A stretch of DNA of 64,000 bases from Diogma glabrata. Taxonomy: Eukaryota; Arthropoda; Insecta; Diptera; Cylindrotomidae. Positions 33,723 to 45,971 of this stretch are shown here, in pieces (the stretch's first letter is position 1; each line of letters starts with the position of its first letter). The position numbers and the translations under genes were made by a program. Under the pieces are notes generated by a model that made no database searches, was not told the origin of the DNA, and saw only the letters and a program-made list of their open reading frames with translations. The stretch lies in NCBI GenBank assembly GCA_963693315.1, contig OY856186.1, positions 229,635,067 through 229,699,066 on the forward strand. The letters are read 5' to 3'.

Positions 33723-35300
33723 TGAAAGACCTAAGTATTACATTCATGAGCTAAAAGTGAATTTCTTACCCCCACTTTTTTTTGGCATTTCTCGACGTTT
33801 TAGGACCTACTGATTCTAAAAAAGCAAAAAAAAATTGTTGTCTGTCTGCCGGCCGTCACAACCTACGAAATCTAGAAAACCGCTGGACGGATTTCAAAAA
33901 TTTTTTTTCTAAAAATAGGTTTACTCAATGGAAAGAGGCGAAAGGACGATGTGTTCGATAACTGTACCGGAAGTGTGTCAAAAAAATCGTCAAGTGTGTC
34001 AAAAAATGGTATTTTGCATATTTTTTGCTTAAAAAACTTTCGTTTTAAGTGATTACAAGTAGGAACATTGAATTTGGAGAGATTTTGATGGTCGGGATTG
34101 GTATGTGAGACCAAAATTTAGATTGTTGCATTATAAGTTTGTCAAAAAAATGTTGTCAAGTGTGTCAAAAGAAATATTTTTATTTATTTTTTTACCCAAT
34201 TTTTTGGAAAAAAATAAAATTAATTAATTTATTGAGAATTATGGCATTATAAGTTTGTCAAAAAAATATTGCCAAGTGTGTCAAAAGAAAGATTTTCATT
34301 TATTTTTGTTGATAATTTTTTGGAAAAAACAATTTAGTTGTTTGTTTACGTAAATATAATTGAACATGGAAATTTTTCAATATGTTATAGTTTTTGAAAT
34401 ATTTTTGGAATTTTGAAAAAGTTTCAATTTTTGATTTTGTAAGAATTTCTGGAATTTTTTTAGAATTTTGAAAAATTTTAAATTTTTGATTTTATTATAA
34501 TTTATGGAATATTTTTAGAATTTGAAAAAAAAATTGAATTTTTGAATTATATATATATTTTTAGAATTTTGAAAAAAATTTCAATTATTGATTTTGTAAG
34601 AATTTTGGAATATTTTTAGAATTTGAAAGATTTTAAATTTTTGATTTTATTATAATCTTTATAGTTTTGGAAAAAGTTTCAATTGTTGATATTGTTATAA
34701 TTTTTGCAATATTTTTAGAATTCCCGAAAAAGTTTGAATTTTTGATTTTTTAATTTTTTTTGGAATATAATTAGAATTTAGATTAAATTTAAATATTTGA
34801 TTTTATTCAAATTTTTGGAATATTTTTGGAATTTTGAAAAAAAATTTAATCTTTGATTGTAATAATTTTTGAAATATTTTTAGAATTTTGTTTGAAAAAA
34901 GTGTGAATTTTTGATTTTATTTAATTTTTACAATATTTTTGGAATTTTGAATGAAATATGAATTTGTGATTTTGAAATCTTTCTCAAAACTCTAAATGTA
35001 GAGGTTTTTGAGTAGTTTGCTGATTGTATAATCTTTTCACTAAATTGTGTATATATGATCTGTTATGATTTTCCGATAACGTATTGATGTTTCGTGTTAA
35101 TTTTGTAATACATATCTAAACAGAGATAAAAAATACATGTACTTCAACAAAAAGTTATGTTCGATATACCCGATATGCAGCGATATGCCCAAAAACCATG
35201 TCCTCATAAAAGCTTTTTGCCGAAAACTATATCAAAATCCTTAACCCAGACCGAAGTCTTGATATCTCAGAGCTGTGAGATATCAGCCCCTCCATATTTT
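33723..35300 (+). repeat. Composite Helentron-like repeat, copy A
   Basis: Head: GACCTAAGTATTACATTCATG, a C-rich tract, CATTTCTCGACGTTTTAGGA, a GGCCGGCC-like GC patch, ACTGTACCGGAAGTGTGTC. Middle: two AT-rich tandem blocks, one built on TTTGTCAAAAAAATGTTG / CAAGTGTGTCAAAAGAAA, the other on GATTTTRTAATAATTTTTGGAAT. Tail: CCCAGACCGAAGTCTTGAT, then the hairpin GATATCTCA-loop-TGAGATATC and AGCCCCTCCATATTT. The first bases of the head (ACTTCGGT) are missing in this copy. Confidence 0.8.
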
Positions 35301-35444
35301 TTTTTTCTGAAATTACATTTATTTAAAATTCGTATTTTTACTTTAGTTAAACTGAAGTCTTCCTATAAAATTAAACAGCAAGTATCCTAGATTCCAACTA
35401 TCAAGCAATGATTTTAATTCTTAAACCTTAGTTTTTTCATTTTT

Positions 35445-37247
35445 ACTTCGGTTTGAAAGACCTAAGTATTACATTCATGAGCTCAAAGTGAAATTCTTAC
35501 CCCCACTTTTTTTGACATTTCTCGACGTTTTAGGACCTACTGATTCTAAAAGGCAAAACAAACAAATGTATGTCAGTCTGTAGGCCGGCCGGCCGGCCGC
35601 CGTCATTATCTACGCTACAGGGAAAACCGCTGGAGGGATTTCAAAAAATTATTTTTCGAAAAATAGGCATACTCAAGAGACAGGTCCGAAAGGACGCTGT
35701 GTTCGATAAGTGTACCGGAAGTGTGTCAAAAAAATCATTATGTGTGTCAAAAATAGCAAATTTTCATATTTTTGGCTTAAAAAACGTTCATTTTATGCGA
35801 TTACGAGTAGGAACATTAAATTTGAAGAAATCTTGATGGCAGGGATTGGTATGTGAGATCAAAAACTAGATTATTGCATTATGAGTTTGTCAAAAAAATG
35901 TTGTCAAGTGTGTCAAAAGAAATATTTTTATTTATTTTTTTATCTTATTTTTTGGAAAAAAAACAAAGTTAATTGTTTATGTGAAATGAGATTTTTTTAT
36001 TACTATTATTGAGAATTATGGCATTATAAGTTTGTCAAAAAAATGTTTTCAAGTGTGTCAAAAGAAAGATTTTTATTTATTTTTTACCCAATTTTTTTAG
36101 AAAAAAATAAAATTAATAGTTTGTGTGACATGAAATTTTATTATTATTATAGAGAATTATGGCATTATAAGTTTGTCAAAAAAAATAATGTCAAGTGTGT
36201 CAAAAAATGATTTCATTTATTTTTTTAGCCAATTTTTTGGAAAAAAAATTTAGCTGTTTTTATGACGTAAATGTTATTCAAATTGAAATTGGAAAGGGAA
36301 ATTTTTGAATTTGTTTTATTTTTTGAAATATTTTTGGAATTTTGAAAAAGTTTGTATGTTTGATTTTGTAATAATTTTTGCAATATTTTTAGAATTTTGG
36401 AAAAAGTTTTAATTTTTGATTTTGTAAGAATTTTTGGAATATTTTTAGAATTTTGAAAAATTTATAATTTTTGATTTTATTATAATTTTTGGAATTTTGA
36501 AAAAATTTTTAATTTTTGATTTTGTTATAATTTTTGCAATATTTTTAGAATTTTGGAAAAAGTTTGAATTTTTAAGAATTTTTGGATTATTATTGGAATT
36601 TATAAAAAGTTTAAATATTTGATTTCATTCTAATTTTTGGAATATTTTTGGAATTTTGAAAAAAGTTTCAATTTTTGATTTTATTATAATTTTTGCAATA
36701 TTTTTAGAATTTCGGCAAAAATTTTAATTTTTGATTTTGTAAGAATTTTTGGAATATTTTTAGAATTTTGAAAATTTTTAATTTTTGATTTTGTCATAAT
36801 ATTTGGAATTTTGAAAAAAGGTTTAGTGTTTGATTTTGTAATAATTTTTGCAATATTTTTAGAATTTTAGAAAAGTTTGAATTTTTAAGAATTTTTGGAA
36901 TATTATCGGAATTTAGAAAAAGCTTAAATATTTGGTTTTATTCTAATTTTTGGAATATTTTTGGAATTTTGAAAAAGTTTGATTTTATTTAATTTAACAA
37001 TATTTTTGCAATTTTGATTATAATTTTCCGGCAACGTGTTGATGTTTCGTGTTAGTTTTGTAATAAATTTCTAAACAGAGATAAAATACTTGTACTTTAA
37101 CAAAGAGTTATGTTTGATATACATCGCTGCCCAAAACTAAAAACCATGTCCTCATAAAAGTATTTTGCCGAAAATTATATCAAAATCCTTAACCCAGACC
37201 GAAGTCTCGATATCTCAGAGCTGTAAGATTTCAGCCCCTCCATATTT
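35445..37247 (+). repeat. Composite Helentron-like repeat, copy B
   Basis: A complete copy, direct tandem neighbour of copy A. It starts ACTTCGGTTTGAAAGACC and ends AGCCCCTCCATATTT. The head has a (GGCC)n patch at 35584-35600. The first internal block repeats about three times with a 140-147-bp period (35870, 36010, 36155); the second, a run of about 55-bp degenerate units, fills 36300-37010. An open frame at 35570-35836 recurs in copy D, but both are explained by DNA similarity and lack features of a protein family. Confidence 0.85.
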
Positions 37248-39424
37248 ATCATTAAACATAGAAGCACATTAAAGATAGATCATACACAACGTCCTGAAAA
37301 TTATTTTAAGGAATTACTAAAACCACATGTATGCTTAAATAAATTGTTAGACAAATTGTTTTGTATATGCTATCATTTCTTGATGATATTCGATCTTTCT
37401 TGTATGTAGGTGCAACAAAACATTTACCATATTGCAACAAAAATTTGTTGTTTAACCCTAGTACAATACAAACTGTAGCTAGATTTAAAAATATATTAAA
37501 TTTTTCATTGAATGTTTGTACCAATAACTAATTATTTTTAGAATCCACAACGACTATTCAGGAATCAACCATCAATTTTAGTGCCACTTTTAAAACGTTT
37601 GTCATTTCTACGGCATCTGGGTGAACCGATGACAAAATAATGCTAAATTCTACAACAAATTCTTACAATAAAATTTATTAACACTATTAGTACCTATAAC
37701 AAATAGTTTGTACATTCTATCAAATTTTATTTGTTTAATCTTCTGTGTTTTGTAAAATTGACAAACGTCTGTTTGACCTCATTTCAGTTGGTGTTACAAA
37801 ATAAAGTCAACATAATTCATATTGTAGAATACATTAGCATATTTTTTTCAGTGTCCTTGATAAATCGGTGTGTTGATTATTAAATATTATTTGATTATGT
37901 ACTTTTAAATAAAAAAACTATTACTAGTATGGAGAGGATAAGAATTCAAAAACTCTTAGAAAAAAAAGTTATCAAAACCAATGTTACCCATATTAATAAT
38001 ATTTGTAATTTGCAATAGGAAGTTCAGTTCACTGTCATTACAGCGGTTAAATCCCGATTAACTGTAACACATTAATATTAAACAATGTCATTGTTTATAA
38101 AGAATTCACAATTTAAGGTGAAAAAAACTTAATCTCTTTGACATAAATAACAATAATCTTACTTTTCTTTTTTTTTTTACAACTACAAAGGTATTCGTTG
38201 CCGTAATGGTATGTGTAAATTTATTGTCAATTATAAATAATTCATCAAACACTTAAAGAGTAATATACATTTACCGAACACATAAATGTTAGAACGAGAG
38301 AAAAGAAAACCTAATAGTTTTAAACACCAGCAACCAGTATCGGAACTACCAGCTGAACCGGCATCAGGCATGAAAGGATTTATTTAATTGAGTAAGCTTT
38401 TTAACTGTACAAACCACATGCACAAAAATTTTAAATTTTGGTCTGAAGAAAAAATAACTGAAATTTGTTTATGTTACACATACATCTAAAAAGTATTTTT
38501 TATTCTTCCAAATAGTAGATTTTTTCTGCGAAAATAGTTATTGAACGCGAAAAACTAAATGTCACATATCAAATTATCGTAACGTATCTTAACCGAGTTA
38601 CTAGTATTTCGTTCGATCACTAGATCAGGAAATTAAAAGAACGGATTTTCTATACGTTATAATTTTTATTCGTTCAAGAGTTTATTTCTTATAAAAGTTT
38701 TCTCCTGCTAGTATTCCCTTTAATTTCCTTACAAGAGTATTCAAAATAAGTCTTCTCTTATAATAATCTCTTACTATTGTTCACAATATCACTTTTAATT
38801 CTTCACTTATAATAATCTTATTGAACTTGTAATACTGTTACATTCTAACTCACTTGCATCGCTTTGATAATTCAAAACTACACTGTCCACTGACAATTTA
38901 ATGCTACTCTATCACTGCTAATTTTATGCTACTTCTCTAACCCTAACACAACCAGTTATATAAACCAGACGAAGTGATCGCGATATCTCTACAAAATTTC
39001 AGAAAATAACCCATCAACAAAAACAAAATAACACGATCATCAAATGTTGACACATAGTTGTGAGATCGATTCTTTTTAATTTGTTTATTTACCTATTCTC
39101 CAATAGACTGCGTTTATTTTCTTATAGGATCAACAAAAATTTCCTATTACGTGATACTTTGTTTCCGTTATGTTTTTGTTTATTCAGGTGTTTTATATTT
39201 TTTAGTGGAACTATTTGCAGGAAGTGGAAGTATTTTCTAGAAAGATGTCCTATTGTGTTGTATTTTATCGTACTACCTAATTGTCCGTATGAAGGGATCA
39301 GTTTTATTGTTTTGTACATTTTTTTTATTTTCGTTCTACGGGTGTTACAACCCCACGTACTCCAGTCCCTGCTATTGACATACGAGTTAACGTGAGAAAT
39401 CACATACCACTGGCAATAGCAGTG
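37248..39424. other. AT-rich intergenic DNA
   Basis: No gene recognised. TTTTTTTCAGTG at about 37847-37858 resembles the right end of a CACTGA-type TIR element, but I found no matching left end. Confidence 0.45.
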
Positions 39425-39790
39425 ATGTATCACTAGCCAAGGTGACATCTTAGGGGTGATGGCGGATGAAGTGTATTCAATCAACGGTAGCACCCTCAAT
39501 ATTAGCTGTGAAATAATCCTTCATAATGAGATGCTATTGCTTTCTCGAAGAAACAAGCCTTCATACAACTACGTGTGGGTTTGAATCATTAAGAAAGACA
39601 GTGCGTCATAGGATCGAGGAATATGCCACCGGCTGGATTATTGGCAACCACATTTTTGTTTGGTTTCAGCAAATTTTTGTAAACATTTGCTATTTACTTT
39701 TTAATTAACTCTTATTTTCTCTATTCATCATAAAATATTGGCCTATGTCATATTTTGTCAGTGATAGGATTTATTGTTTAGTTATCCATT
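39425..39790 (+). repeat. Dispersed repeat, copy 2
   Basis: Same family and orientation as 20145-20500, sharing TATCACT.GCCAAGGTG, CAACGGTAGCA and TGATAGGATT. The open frame at 39526-39708 is not conserved in the other copy. Confidence 0.65.
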
Positions 39791-40359
39791 CTTTAACAAA
39801 AATATAAAAAAACAAAACTAGGAAGATTTACGTCCAGCAACACCTTTGAACGTATATTGTTGTGGGACATTGGTCTTAAAAGGTTTTATGTGTTGTTGTG
39901 ACACATATTGTAATTCCTACTACACAACACATTTTTAAAAAAAAAAATTGTCACAATAAATATACACAAATTTAAACCGAATCTTAAGCACACCATCTTC
40001 ATTGTAAGATTTGTATTAAAATACATAACTAAAACTGTTGTCTAATTCATGCTATATTATACTAAACTGTCTTTTTTAGGTTTAACGGTTCGTGCATTTT
40101 TTGGATTCTGATGTGTTGCAAAGTGCCTTCAAAACTAATTCATTTCTAATCAGTTGAACTAGCTCTGCTGTTTTCAAGCCACAATTTAATTTGCAAATAA
40201 GTTCTTTTAGTGTGCTCATTTAAGGCATCTATAGTAAGAATCAGGGATTATAATTTGACGGAACTTATTTTTATGGTAGCCAGGGAGTCGGAGTCATATC
40301 AGTTTTGGTCTAGATATTTATCCAAGTCTTCGATGTTTTTTAATGTTATTTATTGTATA

Positions 40360-40740
40360 TTGGCTGTAGTTCCGTAAAACAATATTGCACAGCACTTACA
40401 CAAGCTTCCAAAATTACTCCTAGTTCAGCTATATTCCTGTAAAATAACTCTGCCTGTTGTCTTAAATCGGTTTTTTTTAAATTAGATCAAAATGTTTTAC
40501 CCTTATCATAAAATACCGAAACATTTGGTGAAAGAATGAGAAAAAGTATTAATTTTGCAGCTTCTGGATAACATGCTTCGAAATCTTTTGGTGAATATTC
40601 CATCGATGAAATTGATTCAAAATTAAAGAAACCGTTTGTGCATTGAAATGTAAAATACTTAGATGCGGCAAATTTCACAAAATATAGGAAACTGTTACAA
40701 AATGGATCAAAATAATGAAGTCTAAAAATATTCCTAAACA
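40360..40740 (-). pseudogene. Unrecognised coding-like remnant
   Basis: The minus strand carries an 84-codon frame (stop at 40487) ending EYSPKDFEACYPEAAKLILF and NVSVFYDKGKTF, then after a frameshift DLRQQAELFYRNIAELGVIL and EACVSAVQYCFTELQPIY before a stop at about 40360. The composition is that of real protein rather than chance AT-rich frames. I do not recognise the family. It could be another captured host fragment or part of a transposase. Confidence 0.35.
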
Positions 40741-40840
40741 CTTTAAAAAGTGATTACTTCGTAGGGTAATTCAGGATCTCGTAAACTCTCCAAAACATTC
40801 AAAGATCCAAACTACCGTCAATAACTTTGAGTCGACAATA

Positions 40841-42387
40841 CACTGAGAAAAAAAACACACTTAATAATCTAATGAGATCATGTTTAAATTAAAAAACCAT
40901 ACAGTTTTGCATAATCTAAAGTTAAAGTTTTTAAATCAATATTGAAACGGTTTAAATTCAAAAGGCTTTTCGAAGTTAAAGTAGAAAACTTTGAAACTAA
41001 AACATTTAATTTTGTATTTAAGGTGTTTCTCTTATATTCAATATTGTTACACTTTATTTTTAAAATTATTCAACTTAAGTTTAAATGTTTTCCGAAAAAC
41101 CATTGAATTAAAAATTTATATTTTACTAACAAAATTGGATCTTGTAGGTTTTAAAACGACACTTTACTCTTTGACAGTTCAATATCTAAAATTTAATATT
41201 ATGTTTATCGATGGTTGTTGTGAACACAAGATGTTGTGAATACAAATTTAAATTAAACAGCAATTTTTCATCGATATTAAAAGTATAATTAGCCTCGATT
41301 TGGGAGCAAGTTTTCTTTTGTCAAAGGTAAGATATTAAGTTTACCATTAAAATGAAATTTTAAAATTGATTTGTTACTATTCCTTCCTTAGTTATTGAGA
41401 TTATTCAGTGGAGTCTACATTTATTATGAAACATCAATGTTGTCATTTCTTTGGACTGAGTTTCGAGCAGATTAGTTGCTTCATGTTTCATTCATTAATG
41501 GAGATAGCTTAGCTATCGTAAACAGAAGTGTTGGTAGTATAGATAGAATGCAACAAATATTATGTGTTGCGTTTTCCTCACATAGAGAATGGGATTCACA
41601 AAATGTGGTTATTACTAGTTCAACTGATGGTGTGGTTAGAGTAAGTTTTATAAATCTTTATCAATTTGTGTCTTAATTAATAAAAATCAAACTCTTATCA
41701 TTGCAGATGTGGTCAAGGGATTATTTAGAAATACCAATTGAAAAAACAGAAAAATGTCGTAGAAACAACATCAGAAGTAGTTAAAACTAAAGAATTGGCT
41801 AAAGAAAAACACAAAGCTGCTCTCGTTAAGAAAATGAGCGTGACAAACGATTTCAAGCTGAGAAAGATGAACGTCTGCAGAAAGGAAAACATCGGCGAGT
41901 TGTTGATTTATTTTATAAATATTTGGTTTATTTACCAGTTTGATGCAGAAAACAGCACTGTGTTCTTAAGTCTTAATTAGTTAAAATAATTTTACATTAT
42001 TGTTATTTAGCATTATATATTATTTGTATTATGTATAATATAATAAACGCATGTCGCATTAAATTTAAATTTCATTATTCGTTTCAAAAAAGAATAAAAA
42101 AATTAAGATAAAGAAATCAAAAATACATCCCATTTCGATATTGCATCTTTCAATTTTAAATTAAAAATGTATCAATTTTATAAATATAAATGATAAGTTT
42201 TTATTTTAAAACTGTGCAGTTTTGTTCTAAAATTGAGCTGTTTTTACTTTTTCTTTAAAAAAAGTCATTTAAAATCAAAAATTTATTTTTTGAAACTAGA
42301 AATTCCACGTTTAGTATGATTTCATATATATTTATTTTTGAATTAAAATGTTTTTTTTTTGATTTCATGTTGGTTTTTTTCTCAGTG
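40841..42387. mobile_element. TIR element (TA target) carrying a host-gene fragment
   Basis: The left end is CACTGAGAAAAAAAACAC and the right end, reversed, CACTGAGAAAAAAACCAA. Both are flanked by TA (40839-40840 and 42388-42389), the target duplication of Tc1/mariner-type elements. The unit is 1547 bp and encodes no transposase. Its interior holds exon-intron DNA of a host gene (41281-41960), so it has the form of a Pack-type (gene-capturing) TIR element. Confidence 0.72.
41281..41960 (+). pseudogene. Captured WD40 fragment resembling WDFY3/Blue cheese
   Basis: One exon (about 41392-41640) ends with LHV, INGDSLAIVN, MQQILCVAFSSHREWDSQNV and STDGVVR. A 66-bp intron (41641-41706) starts GTAAGT and ends TTGCAG; the next exon continues in phase with MWSRDYLEIP. 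A second possible intron (41327-41391, GTAAGA...CTTAG) lies before. The pattern EWDxQNVxxTxxxDGVVRxW is, from memory, that of the late WD40 repeats of BEACH-domain proteins of the WDFY3/Blue cheese group (autophagy adaptors). The Trp expected in LHVWS is lost by small indels, and further frameshifts follow in a Lys/Glu-rich segment (ETTSEVVKTKELAKEKHKAA). Introns retained means capture as DNA, not mRNA. No sign that it makes protein. Confidence 0.6.
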
Positions 42388-42555
42388 TACTCAAACAATT
42401 TTTAAATATTGATGATCGTATCGCAATAGTAGCTGGTGTGACTGATGTGAGCGATTTACATATATTCGAACAAACTTTTATTCTTGGTGTGCGGGTGTGA
42501 CGATCCTGCGGTCAAGTCGGGCTGTCTATTTCCGGCCCATACTCTTCACACTTTC

Positions 42556-42753
42556 TTCCTAAATTTCAAAACATTCCGTGATGTACATACATAAGTCCTC
42601 CATGAAAGAGGGCCGAAGTGCAATAGAAGGGATTGGTTTTTGATCGATACCGCCCTTAATCCTTGAGCTTGCGGAACCCCAAAAACACCATTTTGTAGAA
42701 AGTTTTAAGAACGTATACGTTAAACCTTCTAAGACTTCTTTCAAGCTCATCAT
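42556..42753 (-). other. Coding-like stretch, unrecognised
   Basis: The minus strand has a 64-codon frame beginning MMSLKEVLEGLTYTFLKL and containing KWCFWGSASSRIKGG. Composition is less AT-driven than its surroundings. No family recognised; it may be part of the same remnant as 40360-40740. Confidence 0.2.
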
Positions 42754-43639
42754 TTTTAAAAGGTGTAAGGGTAAAAAGGGTCAGAGAAGGTACTATTCGC
42801 ATGCAACACATTTTTGAATGGCCGTATCGTATCTCATTTATTTTTTGTCTTATAGAAATAAAACTACAAGCAAAATTTTCAGTAAAGAATTTTCCAATTT
42901 ATCAGATTTTACTTATCATCAGCTTTTTTTTTGAGTTATTTTAAAAAATAAGAAAAATTTTCTAGAAATAACGACGAAAATCAAATCAGTGAAATGACAA
43001 AACTCAATTTTTTCCAAATCTATCTATCTTTAACCAGTTGAACTTCTATAATCTATAAAGTATTGCTAGTACATAAATAAAGTAAATTGTAAGTGGGTAA
43101 CGATTAGTTTCAAATGGGTTGGCCACAGAAATAGAAAACGACTTTATTTTTGTTACAACTTGCCTTAGTTTCAAAGCAAGGGGTTTTTGTTGGAAGTCAT
43201 TAGAACCAACCGTTTTTTCGTTATTCAACGTTGAATGTTTCGATTTTTGCATTCGATGAACAAAAGTCTACATACGACAAGCCACACTGAAAAAAAATTG
43301 TAAGTAAAATAAAACAAACAATGGTCTGTTGAATTTATTTAAAGGACATGTTGTTTGATTTTGTATTGTTTTAACAAACTTTTCTGTTAGCTGCCAGTTC
43401 TTAAAAAAACCTGTTTGTATAATATTTTTAATCACCTTTACAAAATTACCAAAATTATAAAATATAATTGTGAAAAATTTGATTAGTGGGGGCTTGAAAT
43501 TTATAGTGAGCTTAGTTTAAGTAAAGCAAAAGTAGGATTTTTTTTTTAAATAAAAAGTGTTATGTAATAGGGTTTAGAATATGTGTCACAGCAACACATA
43601 AATACCTTTTAAGACCTAGGTCCAGACCTAGGTCCCACT

Positions 43640-44664
43640 TAAATAAAACTTATATTTAAGGAAAAGTGTCAAAATATCTAATGAATTATGCCCAATACAG
43701 GTATTCACCTATAAAATAAGTGAAATTTTGGTGTTTACTAATAAAATAATTTTAAGGTTCTAAAAAATTAAAAGAAAGTAAATTAACAGTTTCGTCTTAA
43801 AGATTTCGGGGGAGATGATGGGGTAGTAACCATCCCCAGAGTTAAAGCGCACATCCGTGTAGAGTAGATTTTGATATTTGAGCTATTCCTAACATACATA
43901 CTCTCAATATTTCAAGCAAATTTGTGCTGATTCAAAAAACTAGGAACAGAAAACCATTATTTGCTGGACTATATTTGGCAGAAATAAAAAAATGTTTAAA
44001 TTAAATTAATTTTCGAATTTGCTTCTATATATTTTGTTGTTGCTGTCAAACAAAGTTTGCTAGATTGTTACAAAAAGTCTTGAAATATTTATTAAAAATG
44101 CTGCTTCCTGGTTGTACCAAAATTAACTAGGAATACTTCATTATAGTTTATCTTAGCACAAAAGATGATAATATCTTGATCAATATCATGTTTTAGATGA
44201 CAATATCTACAACAAGACAACAGTTTGAATTAGGATAATAATTTTCTATCCTTTTTTGGGGCCGACTGAACTTTGTGAACCAACTGAATATTGACAAATC
44301 AGAACCAGGAAAAATTTCAGATTAATAGGACCTGTAGAAAATTTTGGTGAATGTGAGTTCACTTCTCTCAGGAATGTTTTTAACTTCTTCTTCTTCTTCG
44401 CAACTTCTCTCAGGAATGTTTTTAAGATAATAGAAAGATTGTTAAATCCGGAAATCTCTCAACTTGAAACCACTTCTCGAAACTTCATCAAATGCTTTTA
44501 AACTGTCAAAACGGTTAAGTCTACAGCCATCAAATTGTAAATTAATATACTAGACGACCTCCTGAAACGCATATACTAGAATAGTTATATACCATTCAGA
44601 TTCGATTTATTTACTTTTCCATTGTACATATACATAACTTGATTACTTTTTTTTCAACTCAACC
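43640..44664. other. AT-rich intergenic DNA
   Basis: No gene. A 22-bp segment (CTTCTCTCAGGAATGTTTTTAA) occurs twice, near 44362 and 44405, on either side of a (CTT)n run. Confidence 0.5.
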
Positions 44665-44666
44665 TA

Positions 44667-45969
44667 CACAGTAAAAAAAAAATTGAATTTTCAACAAAAT
44701 TTTTGTTAGATTTTTCGCGGAAATTTAATTTGGCATTGTAAAAATTTCAAATATTGACATTTTTAATTCCTTTTTCATGTAAAATTGTGTTATCGTTTAT
44801 TTTTCAACTATAATTTATAATTTACCGAAAAGAGTAAAAAAATAGTCCACTATTTCATGTAGTTTTGATTTTGCATTTAAATTTATAGTTTATTTCTTGT
44901 AAAGTATTATGAGTATTGTAATTTACTGAAACTTGAACTGAACTGAAACTGAGTTTTCATTGAGTTTTTGATGAGAAAACATCGAGAGCTTTTGTGAATA
45001 AAAAACAAGTGATTAAAATTAAATAATTTTATGTTTAAGTGTGATTAAAATAAATAAAAAATATTGAAATATGTATATTTATTTATACGACACTTACAAA
45101 AGGGTATGTATTACTGTACATAAAATACATGTATCAATACTGTACATAAAAGTTGGTTTTCTTTGTAATTTAGTCAAAATCATTAGCATCCACAAACAAT
45201 TTAAAAACTTATTTAGTTCAGATTTTGCTAATTAATTTTTGTATATTTATTATAATTTCAGAACAAGACGAAAATAATAAAATGATTTAGTGTTTTATTG
45301 AATAATCATTGACCCAAACTGCAATTGCATAAGGACAGGATTATACTTATTATAATGGCAGCATACTTCCTACGATCGGCCGATAGACTCAACACAAAAA
45401 GAAGCACTTTAGATCTTAATTAAATAATATAATACTATTGTTTCAATTTTACATAGCCATGCTAAAATTTTATTGTTTATATATACAATTTTCATTTTTA
45501 ATAACAGAATTTGTTTTTCCTAAATATGCATGAAATATTACTGATTTTTAAAAAATGTCAATATTTTTAATAAATAATAAAAGCAGCAATTTTCTTTAAA
45601 CTGATTTTAATTTCAATAATTAACAACTATTTTCCCCCACATTTCCATATTCAATGCCTCTCAGTTTTTCTCTTAAATTTACATTAAAAGTTATGTGAAT
45701 TTTATTTAATATTACTTCGAGTATGTAAAATTAAATTGTTTTTAATGTAATTGTGGAAATTTTGTCTCGTATAATATGGTTATTCTCGAAATATTACAAA
45801 TGTTTTCATTTAAACTAGTACATTACTTAGATAGTAAATTTAAGGATTCAAAAATTGAAAATTACACGATTATGTAAATTTTATATGGAATGCAATTTTA
45901 TGTGAAAAGTGTCGGCAAATTTGCCCACTTGAAATTTCATGTAATTTTCAACGAAAATTTTTTACTGTG
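44667..45969. mobile_element. TIR element with CACAGTAAAAAA ends and TA target
   Basis: The left end CACAGTAAAAAAAAAATTGA and the right end, reversed, CACAGTAAAAAATTTTCGTT continue into a shared TTGAAAAT-type stretch. TA flanks both sides (44665-44666 and 45970-45971). 1303 bp, no open frame of note, so a Tc1/mariner-type MITE. A single arm of the palindrome of 33559-33671 lies inside near 45388-45437. Confidence 0.78.
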
Positions 45970-45971
45970 TA

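Larger units (their letters stand above)
39862..43638. mobile_element. Possible 3.8-kb element with GTGGGAC inverted ends
   Basis: The left end GTGGGACATTGGTCTTAAAA continues TTTTATGTGTTGTTGTGACA; the right end (43540-43638, reversed) matches it with an extra CTAGGTCTGGAC segment, and similarity goes on for about 90 bp. It encloses the gene-capturing element at 40841-42387 and two coding-like stretches. No clear TSD and no recognised transposase, so it might be two inverted solo repeats. Confidence 0.5.

Noticed and set aside
35570..35836. Similar proteins predicted at 35570-35836 (+) and 63319-63624 (-)
   Set aside because: Both fall in the head of the composite repeat; DNA similarity explains the match, the C-termini differ, and there is no sign of selection on codons.
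36300..37010. Phased AT-rich 55-bp units that might be a centromeric satellite
   Set aside because: They occur only inside copies of the composite repeat in this window, so they are internal to that element.
39060..39499. Overlapping frames of 111 and 125 codons on opposite strands
   Set aside because: Low-complexity, Phe/Ile/Leu- or Asn/Lys-rich, no motif, no splice context.
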